Below the pieces are notes generated by a model. That model was not told the origin of the DNA. It was given only the letters and a program-made list of their open reading frames with translations, and ran no database searches. Positions 1 through 10,882 of a DNA stretch of 64,000 bases are shown here, in pieces. Source of the stretch: Pythium myriotylum (lineage: Eukaryota; Oomycota; Peronosporomycetes; Pythiales; Pythiaceae). How positions within the stretch are numbered: position 1 is the stretch's first letter; every line of letters begins with the position of its first letter. The position numbers and the translations under genes were made by a program. Location: contig JALJCQ010000026.1 in the NCBI GenBank assembly GCA_023091665.1, positions 992,001 to 1,056,000 of the forward strand, read 5' to 3'.

Positions 1-734
1 CAGCGTGCCACTGTCCAGAGAACCCAAGCAGGCGTGCTGGACGCATGCATAACACTATAGTAGAGTGCGCCGTGTCAATATGTGCATACAGTACCGTAGT
101 GGGTATAGTTGCAGTAGTGATCCTCAGCCACTGACAGAGAGCGTGGGCTAGAGGGAGTCGCGCTGAAACGCCGTTGACTCGCTCTCGCCACATTCGCGGT
201 CGACAGGGCTGGCCCGTTTTAAAATTTGGAGCCCCCATCCGCTTGCAGCATCGAAGACCGACACCTGATATCGTGGGCCGCACCCACACGATTCCCGACC
301 GTGAACCCTCGACGCAGTTGGCGCGAGGCGTGCGCGCATCCGTGCACCCAAAGCACCACGTGGGGACTTGTCTCGTGCACGGCCAGCAACGTTGAAGCTC
401 ACTCGCCGGCTTCAACTCGACGCCTCTTGAGACCGGCGCCGACAAATCCCACGCGACGCCGATCTCGTGGCGATCGATAGAAAACCAAACACAAACGGCC
501 TCAAGCGGCGCCGGCGACTGCAAGTGCAAGTGCAAGTGGGCGCATCGCACGTCGAATGGTGCGGCGCTTCTAATACGCGTTTCAGAACCGGCAAGAAAGT
601 ATCACTCTCGTGAGATCGTGTACTGTACGCGCAGAAGTTTCGATGGAACCGACCTATCGGTTGCTAACTGCCATCCACTCCCCCAGAAGAGTGACATTTG
701 TCGACTTTTGCCCATTTTGTCACTTTTCGGAAGA
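1..734. other. Left-edge intergenic DNA
   Basis: No coding region with family resemblance is visible on either strand here. Several short open frames of 60-200 codons exist, but they have arginine/serine-rich shadow composition and no recognisable motif. The last 120 bases probably hold the 5' leader and promoter of the RING gene that follows. Confidence 0.5.
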
Positions 735-1610
735 ATGGAGCCGGCGACGCTCTGCCAGATCTGCTGGGAGCCGCTGAGCGACGGCGAGCCGCGCGCGCCG
801 TCGCAGCGCGTCGCCCGCTTCTGCGGCGCCAAGTGCCCTGCCGTCGTCTGCCTCGACTGTCTGCAGACGCACGTGGCGGTCGCCGTGGACAGCGCGTTCC
901 CGGGCGTGCTGCCCAAAGTCAAGTGCCCGGTCTGCTTGCGCGCGGTCAACAAGGCTCGCTGGGAGCCGCTCGCGACGCCCCACGCCATCGACAAGTACGC
1001 CTGGCTCTGTCGCGCGGCCTGCGCCTTCCGCACGCCGTGCTGCGACAACGGCGAGTACACGCACCTGCCGTTCGCGATCGACGCGCAGGAAGACGACGAG
1101 GCGGCGCAGATGCGGCCCCTGCGCCTCGTGCCATCCGCCAAGGCCAAGCTGCCAGCGCTGAGGAAGCTCTGTCGCATGTTCGGCAACCACCGCGCCGAGG
1201 CCAAGCAGGTCGTCGCGTGCATCGAGGACATCTCGGACTACGGGGGCGACGAGGTCCGCGAGGTGCTGTTCGAGCACGTGCTGCTGCGGATGCTCGACGA
1301 CGAGAGGCGCGCGACGCTGCTGCTGTCGTACCACCACAAGTATAAGCTCATCACGACGCGGTGTTGTCTGCTGGACATGTGTTTCAACTGCAAGCGCCAG
1401 TGGAACCGCCACGACGGTATCCACTGGGACACGCTGACGTGCGCCGAGCCCGAGATCGACGTCGACGGCATCGTTGAATGCCCTGGGTGCCATGTGACGG
1501 TCGTCAAGGTCGAAGGCTGCGACAGCGTCACGTGTCCATGTGGCCAGCACTTTGTCATCCATAACTCTGACCCATTTGGAGAACGGATGGACGGAGGGAT
1601 CTTCAGTTGA
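735..1610 (+). CDS. RBR-type (RING-IBR-RING) E3 ubiquitin ligase-like protein
   Basis: The protein has about 291 residues from the ATG at 735. An in-frame ATG at 618 would add 39 residues with no motif, so I chose the one just before the first RING. Residues 7-75 form a RING (CQIC, then FCGAKC, VVCLDC and CPVC). The middle holds a His/Cys-rich IBR-like part ending in CFNCKRQW. Residues 255-280 match an RBR second RING: CPGC, then GCDSVTCPCGQHF, in which the Cys of GCDS sits at the position of the catalytic thioester cysteine of RBR ligases such as Parkin. By family it would take ubiquitin from an E2 and pass it to a substrate. The usual C-terminal FCW/C residues of RING2 are missing, because after GQHF the frame runs 18 codons to a stop. 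A 53-nt GT..AG segment (1554-1606) containing CTGAC could be an intron, so the true 3' end is unsure. Confidence 0.72.
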   Translation: MEPATLCQICWEPLSDGEPRAPSQRVARFCGAKCPAVVCLDCLQTHVAVAVDSAFPGVLPKVKCPVCLRAVNKARWEPLATPHAIDKYAWLCRAACAFRTPCCDNGEYTHLPFAIDAQEDDEAAQMRPLRLVPSAKAKLPALRKLCRMFGNHRAEAKQVVACIEDISDYGGDEVREVLFEHVLLRMLDDERRATLLLSYHHKYKLITTRCCLLDMCFNCKRQWNRHDGIHWDTLTCAEPEIDVDGIVECPGCHVTVVKVEGCDSVTCPCGQHFVIHNSDPFGERMDGGIFS

Positions 1611-2715
1611 AGGCGCTGCCTCAAGCCGACGAAACGACTCCTGGGCGAGATCCAGACAACAAATTCTCGACTATGAGCCCCTGAACCGCCGCGGCGCGTC
1701 ATGTTCACATATTTGGTGGAAGTGCCGAAGGGACTACAATGTCTTTGCTCGCAATCATAGCCCGCCAAGAAGGTAGCCCCGTTGAGTTCAAGCCCATTCG
1801 ACATCTTTGTTGGCGATTGTGGGAGAACCAAGCTGGAGCAAGGCGAAGCTAGAAGCAATGAAGATCTCACCCACTTACGCTGGCGTTATGCTTCCATGAG
1901 GGCTATTCACTTCGGCCTCGCGTTGATTCCTTTTACAATTGTGTATCGGTGTGAGTAGTTTTCAGATCGTGGGCTAGGTGGTACGTATGGAGATAGAGCT
2001 ATTGGTGCTCACGACCAGCAGTCCGTCCAAAGTTGTAGGTGTTTATCTTACTTGATCAAATAAACCTGGTTTCGTTGGTCGATACCATAAACCTTAAGGA
2101 GATATTACTAGTAAGGAGATTCAATTTTGTCTGTGAGGTGACAGTGCACATATCCGTCAGTAAGCGCGTTCAGAACAGCAGGTATGCAATTCGTTGAAAA
2201 CTCTAACATCGCCTGGATCCAATTCCAGTGAATGCCCACGAGCTTCGACATGAGTCCAATGTAGAGTCCCAAAGCCTCGCTGGACTTACGAAATGTGAAT
2301 CCAGTATCGGCCAGCTATGTATCCCTGGAGCCCAAGGCATACTGTAATACATCCTTTCACGGCCACAGTCATCAACCCGATGGTTGCCGCGCAAACAGTT
2401 CAAGCAACAATCTCCCCCAGTTCTGCCATTACAACCTTTCTATTAGTGGTTCCCAGTGTACATCTGAGGCCAACGCAGACCAGCTGTCTGCATTTCGTGT
2501 GAGATGTGCGACATCGTAACATCGGATATCTCGAGTGGATTCATCAGTTTGGTTTCAGTTGGGTGTGATATATATCACATTCCAGCTCAATTGGGTGCAA
2601 ACCGACGTTTGCTGGGTCTCATCGACCACCGCCTTGGGCCCCCACTCATCTTCTGGGGTTCAACTCTACCACACAACCCAATCGGCAAGCCACAGCTCAC
2701 GACTATCCACGAGCA
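1611..2715. other. Intergenic DNA
   Basis: About 1.1 kb with lower GC than its flanks. It must hold the 3' end of the RING gene and the promoter of the membrane-protein gene that starts at 2716. I see no supported coding region, RNA gene or repeat. Confidence 0.5.
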
Positions 2716-5280
2716 ATGACGACTGCGCCGTACCACAACGCGGCAAAGCTCGACCACGTCGAGTCGCTCGCAGTTCTTGACGGCACAAGCACACGCCACT
2801 CGGCTGCCACATCCTACGACGTCGAGGACGGCAAGCATGTCGCTCGGGATGAGGAGCAAGATCCGCCGACGCTTGCGCTCGATTTGTCCATCCGCCGCGG
2901 CCGCTTGGCTCTGCTCACAGCCATCGCTGTGGCCTCAATCGTCGCACTCACGGTCGTTTTTAACCGCGGTGTTGAACTTGAACGCTTCGAGGCGAGAGAT
3001 AAGAATTCCACCCAGCAGTCCAAGTTGCTCGACGACTACAACTCGTACACGGGTAACGTGGCGTCCGTGTTCGGGAAACCCGTCGAGATCTTCGTGACGC
3101 TCGCAGTCCAAGTCATCGTCCTCCGGTTCATGGTCGCGTCCATGCTCAAACCAGAAGTTGGTTGGAAAGTCGGAGCTGTCACAGTCGTGCTCAGCGCCGG
3201 CATCGGCTACCTTATCAGCAACGGATTCAACGCCGTCAATGTGCAACTGCGACCGCAGCGGGTGCAGCCCGTCATCTCTGCCTCGGATTTAGCGTACACG
3301 GCGTCAAGTAACTCCACGACCGACGCGTTGGCGTGGACCCACACAACTTCGGAGCAAACTTCTGGGAACCCAATCACTAACACTATCCTTCGCGAGGTCG
3401 TCACCACACGCGAGCCCAAGAAGCAACCAAACTGCAACTGGGGTGTGAGCTCCGACACGGGGTTTGGTGTTGTGCCCGACACTACGCTCGAGTTCGGCTT
3501 CACGCAGCGCGACTGGCAGACACGCATTCTTCAAAAGGCACTGGAGCCTAAGAGCATGCGCGTGGCCATCAACGCCACCAGCGCCGACGCCAACAAGAAC
3601 GTTTCAGCCGCCAATTTCCCCATGAACGCCTCGCTCGCGGCTGACCTCTTCATCTATGGAATGGCCACAGCGCGCTGGAGCCTTCCGTGGAGGGTAGCAG
3701 GTGGTTTCGTCGATGAGGATGATGTTGCGGGACGCTACCCAGGCCAAAAGACCAAAGAAACGACTGCGACGACCGCAGGTTTGTTGCCTCCCCTCAAACA
3801 ACAAGCTAGTGAGACGGCGCAGCGCGAGTGGTTCCTTCGCCAGGCTCCTTCAATGCTTGGGCGCCAAATGGACTACAGCGCGACGTTCCAACCTGGCCCG
3901 AATGTTGCCATGGAACTCTCGCATGTAGATATCTCATCGTCAATTCGCTTTGACTCGTTGACATTCGAGTTCGAAGTCAACAGGACGCTGCTGGGCAATA
4001 CTACACGCGGAGATGCGAGCAAGCGTTATACGTCTGTGATCCGCCGACAAAACTGTGGTCCATGGCCGGGGCTTTGCATGCTGGAGAAGGCCCTCTATAA
4101 CAACGACAACTCGCAACTCTACTACGATGCACCGGTGCAGATCAATGCATTCGCGACCTGCGTCAACGCTGACGGCACCGAGACCCTGAAGTCAACGTGG
4201 CGGGAAGACGGATCACTCAAGGACGTGGAGTGCAATGAGCAATCCAAGTCCTCGTTCATGATCCTCAGCATCGGTAAAAGACTCGTGGCTGACGCTATCG
4301 AGCAAAACGTTTCGTTCGACGCATCCGGGCCGACTCCTGATAGCGCATCTGCCCTGATGACCAACGTGCGTAAGATCTTCTCTGTCTCAATCGGTCGTCT
4401 CTCCTGGGACGCAACCGACTTGTCTGCCCAGTTTGACGCCAAGTGTACCAGTGAGTCGTGTAAGGGATTGAGCTACCGACTCGCCGACCCCACTGGGACG
4501 TCTGCGACGAACAACACCGAGCAGCACCTCGTCGTCGGTCAGGACGCTCTGCCACTGAATCTGTTGCCCGTTTTTGGTCTTGGCCAGACCTTCTTCACAC
4601 TTCCACCTCGACTGATGCCACTAGTTAAGCTGAATGAGCTCACCCGCCCCGCGCCTGGTCTGGCTGACGTATATCGTAAGGTCGCCGGCGATCCACTTTT
4701 TCTCCACAACGTCGGGTCGATCAAGTGGGATAATAAGATCATTGTCTCGGACCAGTCTTTCACACAGGGGGACACTTGTGATGCCTTCGTTGAAGACCGA
4801 CTGTACCTCGCAATCAAGAACCACCGCTACATGGAGCAAACGCTTCAGCCATCCTACACTGCTGCGACTTTCTTTCTCTTTCAAAATGGTGTCGTGCGAG
4901 ATGCAATCAAACTGGACAAGACGCACACGTCCCTGAAGTTCGATCAAAACAAGCAGGAGATTTCTGTCTGGGTCTCCGTCCCTGACCAGAACGCGTGGCT
5001 CACTCTGGGGGGATGTGCAGCGCTTATTGCGAGTCTTGGGGCTGTCTTACTCTTCTCGTGTTGCAAGCGACGACATAGCGGGGCCATGCTCGCCAACGTC
5101 ACGGAGCCACACGTGATCGCTCGGGTCATGTTGGACGAAGTACAGTTTCCACCTGCGATGTTGCGCCGCAACATAGTTGGTGCGGCGGGCAACGAAAAAA
5201 CATCCCACCAAGTCGATGCATTTGTGATCGACGGACTGTCGCTTCAGCACCAGGAGGAGCAAACGAAACGCACCAAATAG
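2716..5280 (+). CDS. Multi-pass membrane protein with large glycosylated ectodomain, unnamed family
   Basis: An intronless 854-codon gene starting MTTAPYHNAAKL. A cytosolic-looking N-terminus of about 55 residues is followed by hydrophobic stretches near 58-78 (LALLTAIAVASIVALTVVF), 118-140 (IFVTLAVQVIVLRFMVAS) and 150-172. Then comes a hydrophilic region of roughly 600 residues with many N-x-S/T sequons (for example NSTT, NATS, NVSA, NRTL, NNTE) and scattered cysteines. A last hydrophobic segment near 760-785 precedes a CCKRRH tail of about 60 residues. This suggests a plasma-membrane or endomembrane protein with a lumenal or extracellular domain. I recognise the architecture as an oomycete-type hypothetical protein but know no function. 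It is not similar to its neighbours. Confidence 0.85.
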   Translation: MTTAPYHNAAKLDHVESLAVLDGTSTRHSAATSYDVEDGKHVARDEEQDPPTLALDLSIRRGRLALLTAIAVASIVALTVVFNRGVELERFEARDKNSTQQSKLLDDYNSYTGNVASVFGKPVEIFVTLAVQVIVLRFMVASMLKPEVGWKVGAVTVVLSAGIGYLISNGFNAVNVQLRPQRVQPVISASDLAYTASSNSTTDALAWTHTTSEQTSGNPITNTILREVVTTREPKKQPNCNWGVSSDTGFGVVPDTTLEFGFTQRDWQTRILQKALEPKSMRVAINATSADANKNVSAANFPMNASLAADLFIYGMATARWSLPWRVAGGFVDEDDVAGRYPGQKTKETTATTAGLLPPLKQQASETAQREWFLRQAPSMLGRQMDYSATFQPGPNVAMELSHVDISSSIRFDSLTFEFEVNRTLLGNTTRGDASKRYTSVIRRQNCGPWPGLCMLEKALYNNDNSQLYYDAPVQINAFATCVNADGTETLKSTWREDGSLKDVECNEQSKSSFMILSIGKRLVADAIEQNVSFDASGPTPDSASALMTNVRKIFSVSIGRLSWDATDLSAQFDAKCTSESCKGLSYRLADPTGTSATNNTEQHLVVGQDALPLNLLPVFGLGQTFFTLPPRLMPLVKLNELTRPAPGLADVYRKVAGDPLFLHNVGSIKWDNKIIVSDQSFTQGDTCDAFVEDRLYLAIKNHRYMEQTLQPSYTAATFFLFQNGVVRDAIKLDKTHTSLKFDQNKQEISVWVSVPDQNAWLTLGGCAALIASLGAVLLFSCCKRRHSGAMLANVTEPHVIARVMLDEVQFPPAMLRRNIVGAAGNEKTSHQVDAFVIDGLSLQHQEEQTKRTK

Positions 5281-5460
5281 CTCATAGGAGGATTACTCCC
5301 TTTCCACATAACCGTACATTTCCCACAAAATACGCTACATTCCTTCAATTGATTTCTTGCTCATGTTGCTCGACTCACAAAAACGCCCACAGCGGTGGTT
5401 TCATCTTGGTGAAGTAGACGACACGAAGTGACTCATGGATTAGCGCTACCGCGTAGCTTC

Positions 5461-6697
5461 TTACACGTCGAGTAGGAACGCTGGTCCAATCGCCATTTTC
5501 TCCCACCTCAGCGCGACAAAAAGGACCTCCTTGAGCCATACATTCGTCATCGTCGATCCACCGAAATGAAAACGGCAGGACTTCGGTCCAGTCTCATGCA
5601 CAAGCGCCCACGCGTACTTCTCAACCCACACTTCGCGACGGCTTCTCTCCTTTGCAGCGTGCCTAACGCATCTTTGGGCGTCTTGCCTAGCTTCCTCGAT
5701 TACTTCGTTTACAAGAGTTTCGTCGTCGAATCCAACTAAACGAGGGTCAATGGACCGGAACAACACCAAGTAGCCCCCAGGCAGACTCATTCGACTAAGC
5801 AGAAACACAGTCTTCGCGGTCACATCCAGCGCACCCGCATGAATTGTGCGATACATGAGCACAGTATCGGTGTCTATGTGCTGTAGGATCTCCAGCTTAG
5901 CCTCAAGGGACGGATTGAAGAGCTGCGGGCATAGTTCTACGGACGACACCACGCGCCAAGTTCGTTCAACGACCTCGAGAGCTGACAAGGCCGGGAACTG
6001 CTTCTCCAGCGCAAACTTGAGCTCATTGCCTTGAACTAGTCGGTAGTCGGTCCATCCAAAGACGCTCGCTTGTAGTGACAGTTTGTTGGGGCTGTTAGCG
6101 AACCGTAGCACGTCTTCCCTTGCCTCCGCGAGGATTCGAGCACACTCGAGATCCTCTAAAGGCACAAAGAAGAAAGGCAACTCGCTCATAGCGACGGGTG
6201 CGTCAACGTCGAGAACTTGTTGCAACCGGCTTTCGAGAATCATGCTGGCGGCGTTAAGTCGATAGAGTTCCTCATTTTGCAAGACCAGGTCGCGGCGTAC
6301 GCGTGCGAGAGACTTGTACGCGTCGAGCAGCGAGGTCTTGGCCGTCGGGTCGCTTGTTGGCTCTTGGCGAGAGAGGAGCGAGTTGTACAAAGCCTCCAAA
6401 GACTCGAGCTCTTGCTTCAGTGCTGTGATCGTCGTCTACAAGGAACACGAGCCGTCAGCGACCAATGGCTCCTCGGAAAAGCTACAACACTCGTCAAGCA
6501 CGCACAACTTTCTTGTTGTAGGACCGGCGACACGACTCGCGGTGGCGCAGCAGGCGGTTGCGCTGGACGACGTCGCGCTCGCCTGCCGTGCGCTTCTCCG
6601 CCGCGTCTGCTTCTTCTGCGCGCGACGAGGGCGTGGCGCGCTCGCGCTTCACGGGCGACACGGTCGAGAGCGCCCCGTGGCCGGAGCTGCTCGCCAT
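5461..6697 (-). CDS. bZIP transcription factor with long C-terminal domain (2 exons)
   Basis: Exon 1 (6697-6506) encodes 64 residues ending in a basic region, RNRLLRHRESCRRSYNKK. Intron 6505-6436 (70 nt) has donor GTGCGT, a CTGAC branch and acceptor TTGTAG. Exon 2 (6435-5461) continues in phase 0 with TTITALKQELESLEALYNSL, which gives leucine-zipper-like heptads, then about 250 residues that may form one globular domain with conserved-looking Trp and Arg positions. The total is about 388 residues. By family it should dimerise through the zipper and bind DNA in the nucleus. Oomycetes are known to carry many non-canonical bZIPs, several with Cys replacing the invariant Asn, and this basic region is also atypical. 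The function of the C-terminal domain is unknown to me; a START-like or PAS-like sensor fold is possible but not shown. Confidence 0.82.
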
Positions 6698-6855
6698 GGT
6701 TGGAGAGGTCTTGCCTTCGCATCACATGGGTAAGTTTTTGATTACGGTTTCGAATTACAGCCAATAGATGTCTCCAACAGTTTTGGATTGGTTGAAAACA
6801 TGAGAAATGCACAAATTGCGACTCGGGTCGAGTCGTAATTTACGACTCACTCTGC

Positions 6856-8518
6856 CTATGCCTCTTGCTGCTTGCTGGTGATGTAGTTGAGCAGATCGAT
6901 GCGCGTGACGATGCCAGCGATCTCGCCGCGGTCGTCGTCGGTCGTGACGATCGTGAAGTAATCCTTGTCGAAGATCTCGGCGAGGTCTGCGAGCGTCGAC
7001 GACTTGGTCACGCGACTGAAATTGGTGAACATGACGGTCCGCACGGGATCCTGACGACGCACACGACCGGCCGACAGCTTGGCCAGCAGGTTGCCGATGG
7101 TCACGACACCGAGAGGCACGTTGCCATGCACGACGGGAAGCTGGTCAAAACCATGCTTCTCCATGAGTTCAATGGCTTCGGCACACGCCACAGTGGGCTC
7201 GACTGTCGAGGGGACTGACGGGTGCAACTCGGAGACGCTCTTGGACGCCCACCACGTCGTCGGCGTCTTGCGGTAGCGCGAGTAGTTCTCGCTCGAATGA
7301 ATCGTCGTGTCGACGTACTTGTTCTCGAACATCCAGTTGTCGTTGAGGAACTTGGTCATGTAGTTGCGCGTTGAGTCCGGCAGGATCACAACGCACCGTT
7401 GACCCTTCTTGAGCGTCGCAGCGGCTCGCACAGCGGCGGCCATCGCAGAGCCGCATGATCCACCGCACAAAAGGCCTTCTTCGCGGATGAGACGACGGGC
7501 CATGATGAAGGACTCGTGGTCGTTCGTCTTCTCCCAGCGATCCACGAGAGAACGATCGAGCACATCTGGGATGAAGTCGTAGCCGATACCTTCCACCTTG
7601 TACGGCTTCAAACGGTCTTTGTCGTTGAGCGAGTCCGGGACAGCGAGAATCGAGCCTTCTGGGTCCACACCAACGACAATCACGCCTGGGCATTTCTCCT
7701 TGAGTTTCTTTGCGATTCCAGAAATTGTGCCTCCAGTACCAACTCTGGATATTTAATAAAGCGAGAGGTCAGAACTAGAAAGTGAGAATGGTATAGCGCT
7801 GAGCGCCACGTACCCCATGACGACCATATCCACCTTGCCGTCGCACTGGTCCAGGATCTCCTCTGCCGTACCTTCGTAGTGCGCAAGCGGGTTCGACGGG
7901 TTTGCGTACTGATCCAAAATGTGCGAGTTTGGTAGCTCTTGTTGGAGTCGCTTGGCGATGCCGATGTGGCTCTCTGGTGAGTCCCAAGCTGCCTCCGTTG
8001 GCGTTCGAATGATCTCAGCCCCGAGCGCTTTGAGCACGTTGACCTTTTCGACACTCATCTTCTCCGGCAAGGTAATAATGCAACGGTAGCCCTTGATCGC
8101 GGCAGCCAAGGCCAGGCCAATGCCCGTGTTGCCGGACGTCGGCTCGATGAGCGTGTCGCCTGGCTTAATGCGTCCGGACTTCTCGGCGTCTTCCACCATG
8201 CGCTTGCCGATACGGTCTTTGACCTGCGCACCAGCCACTCATCAGCAAATGAGTCACAGCAGTCGCGCTTAATGGTACGCACCGATCCGCCGGCGTTGAA
8301 GAACTCGCACTTGGCCAGCAGCTCGCACTCGAGATGCGCCTTCTTGCTGATGTTGTTGATGCGCACGAGCGGCGTGTGGCCGATCGCATCCTGCAGAGAC
8401 GGCCGTGAGCTCCACGCGCGTCACGAGAGCGCGCGAGACCAGCGAAACGCACGAGAATCGTCGGGAGCACGCGCAGAGCCGCGTCGGGCAGCGCGCTGCG
8501 GTCGGCTGCTGTCGCCAT
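6856..8518 (-). CDS. CBS: Cystathionine beta-synthase with C-terminal Bateman module (4 exons)
   Basis: Exons are 8518-8453, 8390-8283, 8223-7814 and 7744-6856. Introns are 59-69 nt with GTGCGT or GTACGT donors. They join to a continuous 490-residue protein: [16 protein letters not shown], then GGSVKDRIG with the PLP lysine, [12 protein letters not shown] (a PLP-phosphate loop), [17 protein letters not shown], and after about residue 365 two CBS repeats ([32 protein letters not shown] to the end). The enzyme condenses serine with homocysteine to cystathionine in the cytosolic transsulfuration pathway; the CBS pair is the S-adenosylmethionine-sensing regulatory module in animal enzymes. The vertebrate heme-binding N-terminus is absent, since only 22 residues precede DAIGHTPL, as in yeast. 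The gene is divergent from SHMT, which handles serine too. Confidence 0.96.
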
Positions 8519-9005
8519 GGTCGCAAGGATCTCCTCTGCTGACCTGTTGAAGAACCGCCTGGAAGTTAAGAACTCGTCGTCGACATAACGAGGTTTGTAT
8601 CTGGTTGAAGACGAATGGCGTGCGGTACCGCACGGACAGCCAGTCTCTGGCCGCCTAGGAACGTGAGGAACGTCGAGGAGGTATTATTTGTCACAGGTAC
8701 TCGCGCAAACATAACCGTTCTGAGGTTTAGAAACTGCTATAATGCATATCTTCAGTCAAGTGGCCCACTCATCGTATGCCACAGGTTCCATACAAAACAC
8801 ACGAACATATTCCGTAACCTCCATTCAACAATAACCTGTCAATAATCAATATCGATCAAGCGCGCCGACCTCTCGAAAACGGCACTGCAACCACTGGCTG
8901 GGCACCCGACGCAGCTCGCGGCGGCACCGCACGCTCCTCATTCGCGAATCCCAAGCACCGCGCGCAGCCGCCTGTCCCGTCGCCCTCCGCCTCCTTCTCG
9001 TCGCC
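8519..9005. promoter_or_regulatory. Shared divergent promoter region of CBS and SHMT
   Basis: The 487 bp separate the start codons of two head-to-head genes that both use serine, so both promoters must lie here. The central 8690-8860 part is AT-richer than the flanking exons. I could not pick out individual binding sites with confidence. Confidence 0.6.
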
Positions 9006-10469
9006 ATGCCGCTCGTGCGTCTCCTCGCGCTCTCTCGCTGTCGCCACGCGCAGTGCTGACGCTCTTGTCGTGTGGATCCACAGCCAGGAAACAAGTCGCT
9101 CGAGGAGCACGACCCGGAGCTCTTCAACCTCATCGAGGCCGAGAAGAACCGCCAGTGGAAGTGTCTCGAGCTCATCGCCTCGGAGAACTTCACCTCGCGC
9201 GCCGTCATGGAGTGCCTCGGCTCGTGTCTCACCAACAAGTACGCCGAGGGCCTCCCGCACGCGCGCTACTACGGCGGCAACGAGGTCATCGACCAGATCG
9301 AAGTGCTCTGCCAGCAGCGCGCGCTCAAGGCCTACGGCCTCGACCCGGAGAAGTGGGGCGTCAACGTGCAGCCCTACTCGGGCAGCCCGGCCAACTTCGC
9401 CGTCTACACGGCGCTCCTGCGCCCGCACGACCGTATCATGGGCCTCGACTTGCCGTCGGGAGGCCACTTGACCCACGGCTTCTACACCTACTCCAAGGCC
9501 GAGAAGACCCGCAAGGCGGTGTCGGCCACCTCGGTCTACTTCGAGAGCCTGCCGTACCGCGTGAGCCCCCAGACCGGCCTCATCGACTTCGACGCGCTCG
9601 CTGAGCAGGCGGCGCTCTTCAAGCCGGCCATGATCGTCTGCGGCGGCAGCGCTTACCCGCGCGACTGGGACTACAAGAAGTTCCGCCAGATTGCCGACGA
9701 CAACGGCTCGCTGCTCATGTGCGACATGGCTCACTACAGTGGTCTCGTCGCTACGGGCGAGCACGCGAGCCCGTTCGACTACTGTGACGTCGTCACCACG
9801 ACGACCCACAAGAGTCTGCGTGGCCCGCGTGCTGGTATGATCTTCTTCCGCAAGGACGAGCGCGGCTTTGAGCCCCGCATCAACAACGCCGTCTTCCCTG
9901 CTCTCCAGGGTGGCCCGCACGAGCACCAGATCGCTGGTATTGCCACGCAGCTCAAGGAGGTGGCCTCGGACGAGTTCAAGCAGTACGTGCGCCAGCTCAA
10001 GGCCAACGCCGTCGCGCTCGCCAACGCGCTCACTGCCAAGGGCTACACGATGTGCACAGGCGGCACGGAGAACCACCTCATCCTCTGGGACTTGCGTCCT
10101 CAGGGTGTGACCGGCTCGAAGCTCGAGAAGCTGTGCGACTTGGTGTGCATTACGCTCAACAAGAACGCCGTCCTCGGCGACCGCAGCGCGCTTACGCCTG
10201 GTGGCGTCCGTGTGGGTACGCCGGCACTCACGTCGCGTGGCTTCAAGGAGGCTGAGTTCCTCCAGATCGCCGACTTCCTCGATCGCGCTGTGAAGCTGTG
10301 TGAGGAGATCCAGGCCACGAGCGGCAAGAAGCTGACTGACTTCGTCAAGGCCGCTGAGGCCCACGAGGGCGTCAAACAGCTCCGCCGCGACGTCAACGCG
10401 CTTGCCACCTCGTTTGAGATGCCTGGCTTCGACGTCAACACCATGCGCAACAAGACCATCGAGGCCTAA
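9006..10469 (+). CDS. SHMT: Serine hydroxymethyltransferase, cytosolic type (2 exons)
   Basis: The first exon is only nine bases (9006-9014, Met-Pro-Leu). A 69-nt intron (9015-9083; GTGCGT donor, GTGCTGACG branch, CACAG acceptor) follows, then one long exon. The joined N-terminus [16 protein letters not shown] is the standard eukaryotic SHMT start. An apparent start at 9072 lies inside the intron and is rejected. The 464-residue protein shows [36 protein letters not shown] and [14 protein letters not shown] with the PLP-binding lysine. It interconverts serine and glycine with tetrahydrofolate and 5,10-methylene-THF. No transit peptide is visible, so a cytosolic location is likely. Codon use is strongly GC3-biased, which fits high expression. 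Confidence 0.97.
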
Positions 10470-10882
10470 GCGTCGCGACCGTAGAAGGCTTGGCTGGGCG
10501 AGGAGCCCAGCGCACCCTCTCGGGCGAATTGCGTGTGCACTCTTCCTAAATAATAGATATTAGGCACTGCCCTCCATCATGCTCCGCCGCGGCCGCCGCC
10601 GCCGAGGACCAGAGAACGCAATTCGCAAGCAAAATACTACACGTCCCTATGTCATTTCGCCCCCATTTTTCGTGTGCCGCTTGAGCAGCTCAACCAAAAT
10701 GAAGTCCTACCTAGGATTGGACAAAATAAGGACCTTAGAGCGACTATTCCAGCCAACCGTTGACGCGTCGTAGTGAGTGATGGTCTCGACTGGTGGGTCA
10801 ACTCGACCATCACTCACCTTCGAGCGGATCTTCTGGAAACTCGATCGCCGCGCCTTTCGAGCGCATTTGCCCATTTCTCCCG
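10470..10882. other. Intergenic DNA between SHMT and the ligase-like gene
   Basis: About 410 bp holding the SHMT 3' end and the next gene's promoter and leader. A short CG-rich stretch sits near 10580-10610. Nothing else is supported. Confidence 0.45.

Noticed and set aside
9072..9083. SHMT start at 9072 (Met-Asp-Pro-Gln)
   Set aside because: These four codons lie inside the intron. Splicing from the ATG at 9006 gives the conserved MPLPGNKSL start.
8856..10364. Minus-strand open frame of about 500 codons
   Set aside because: Antisense to SHMT. Composition is shadow-like, while the plus strand gives a near-perfect SHMT.
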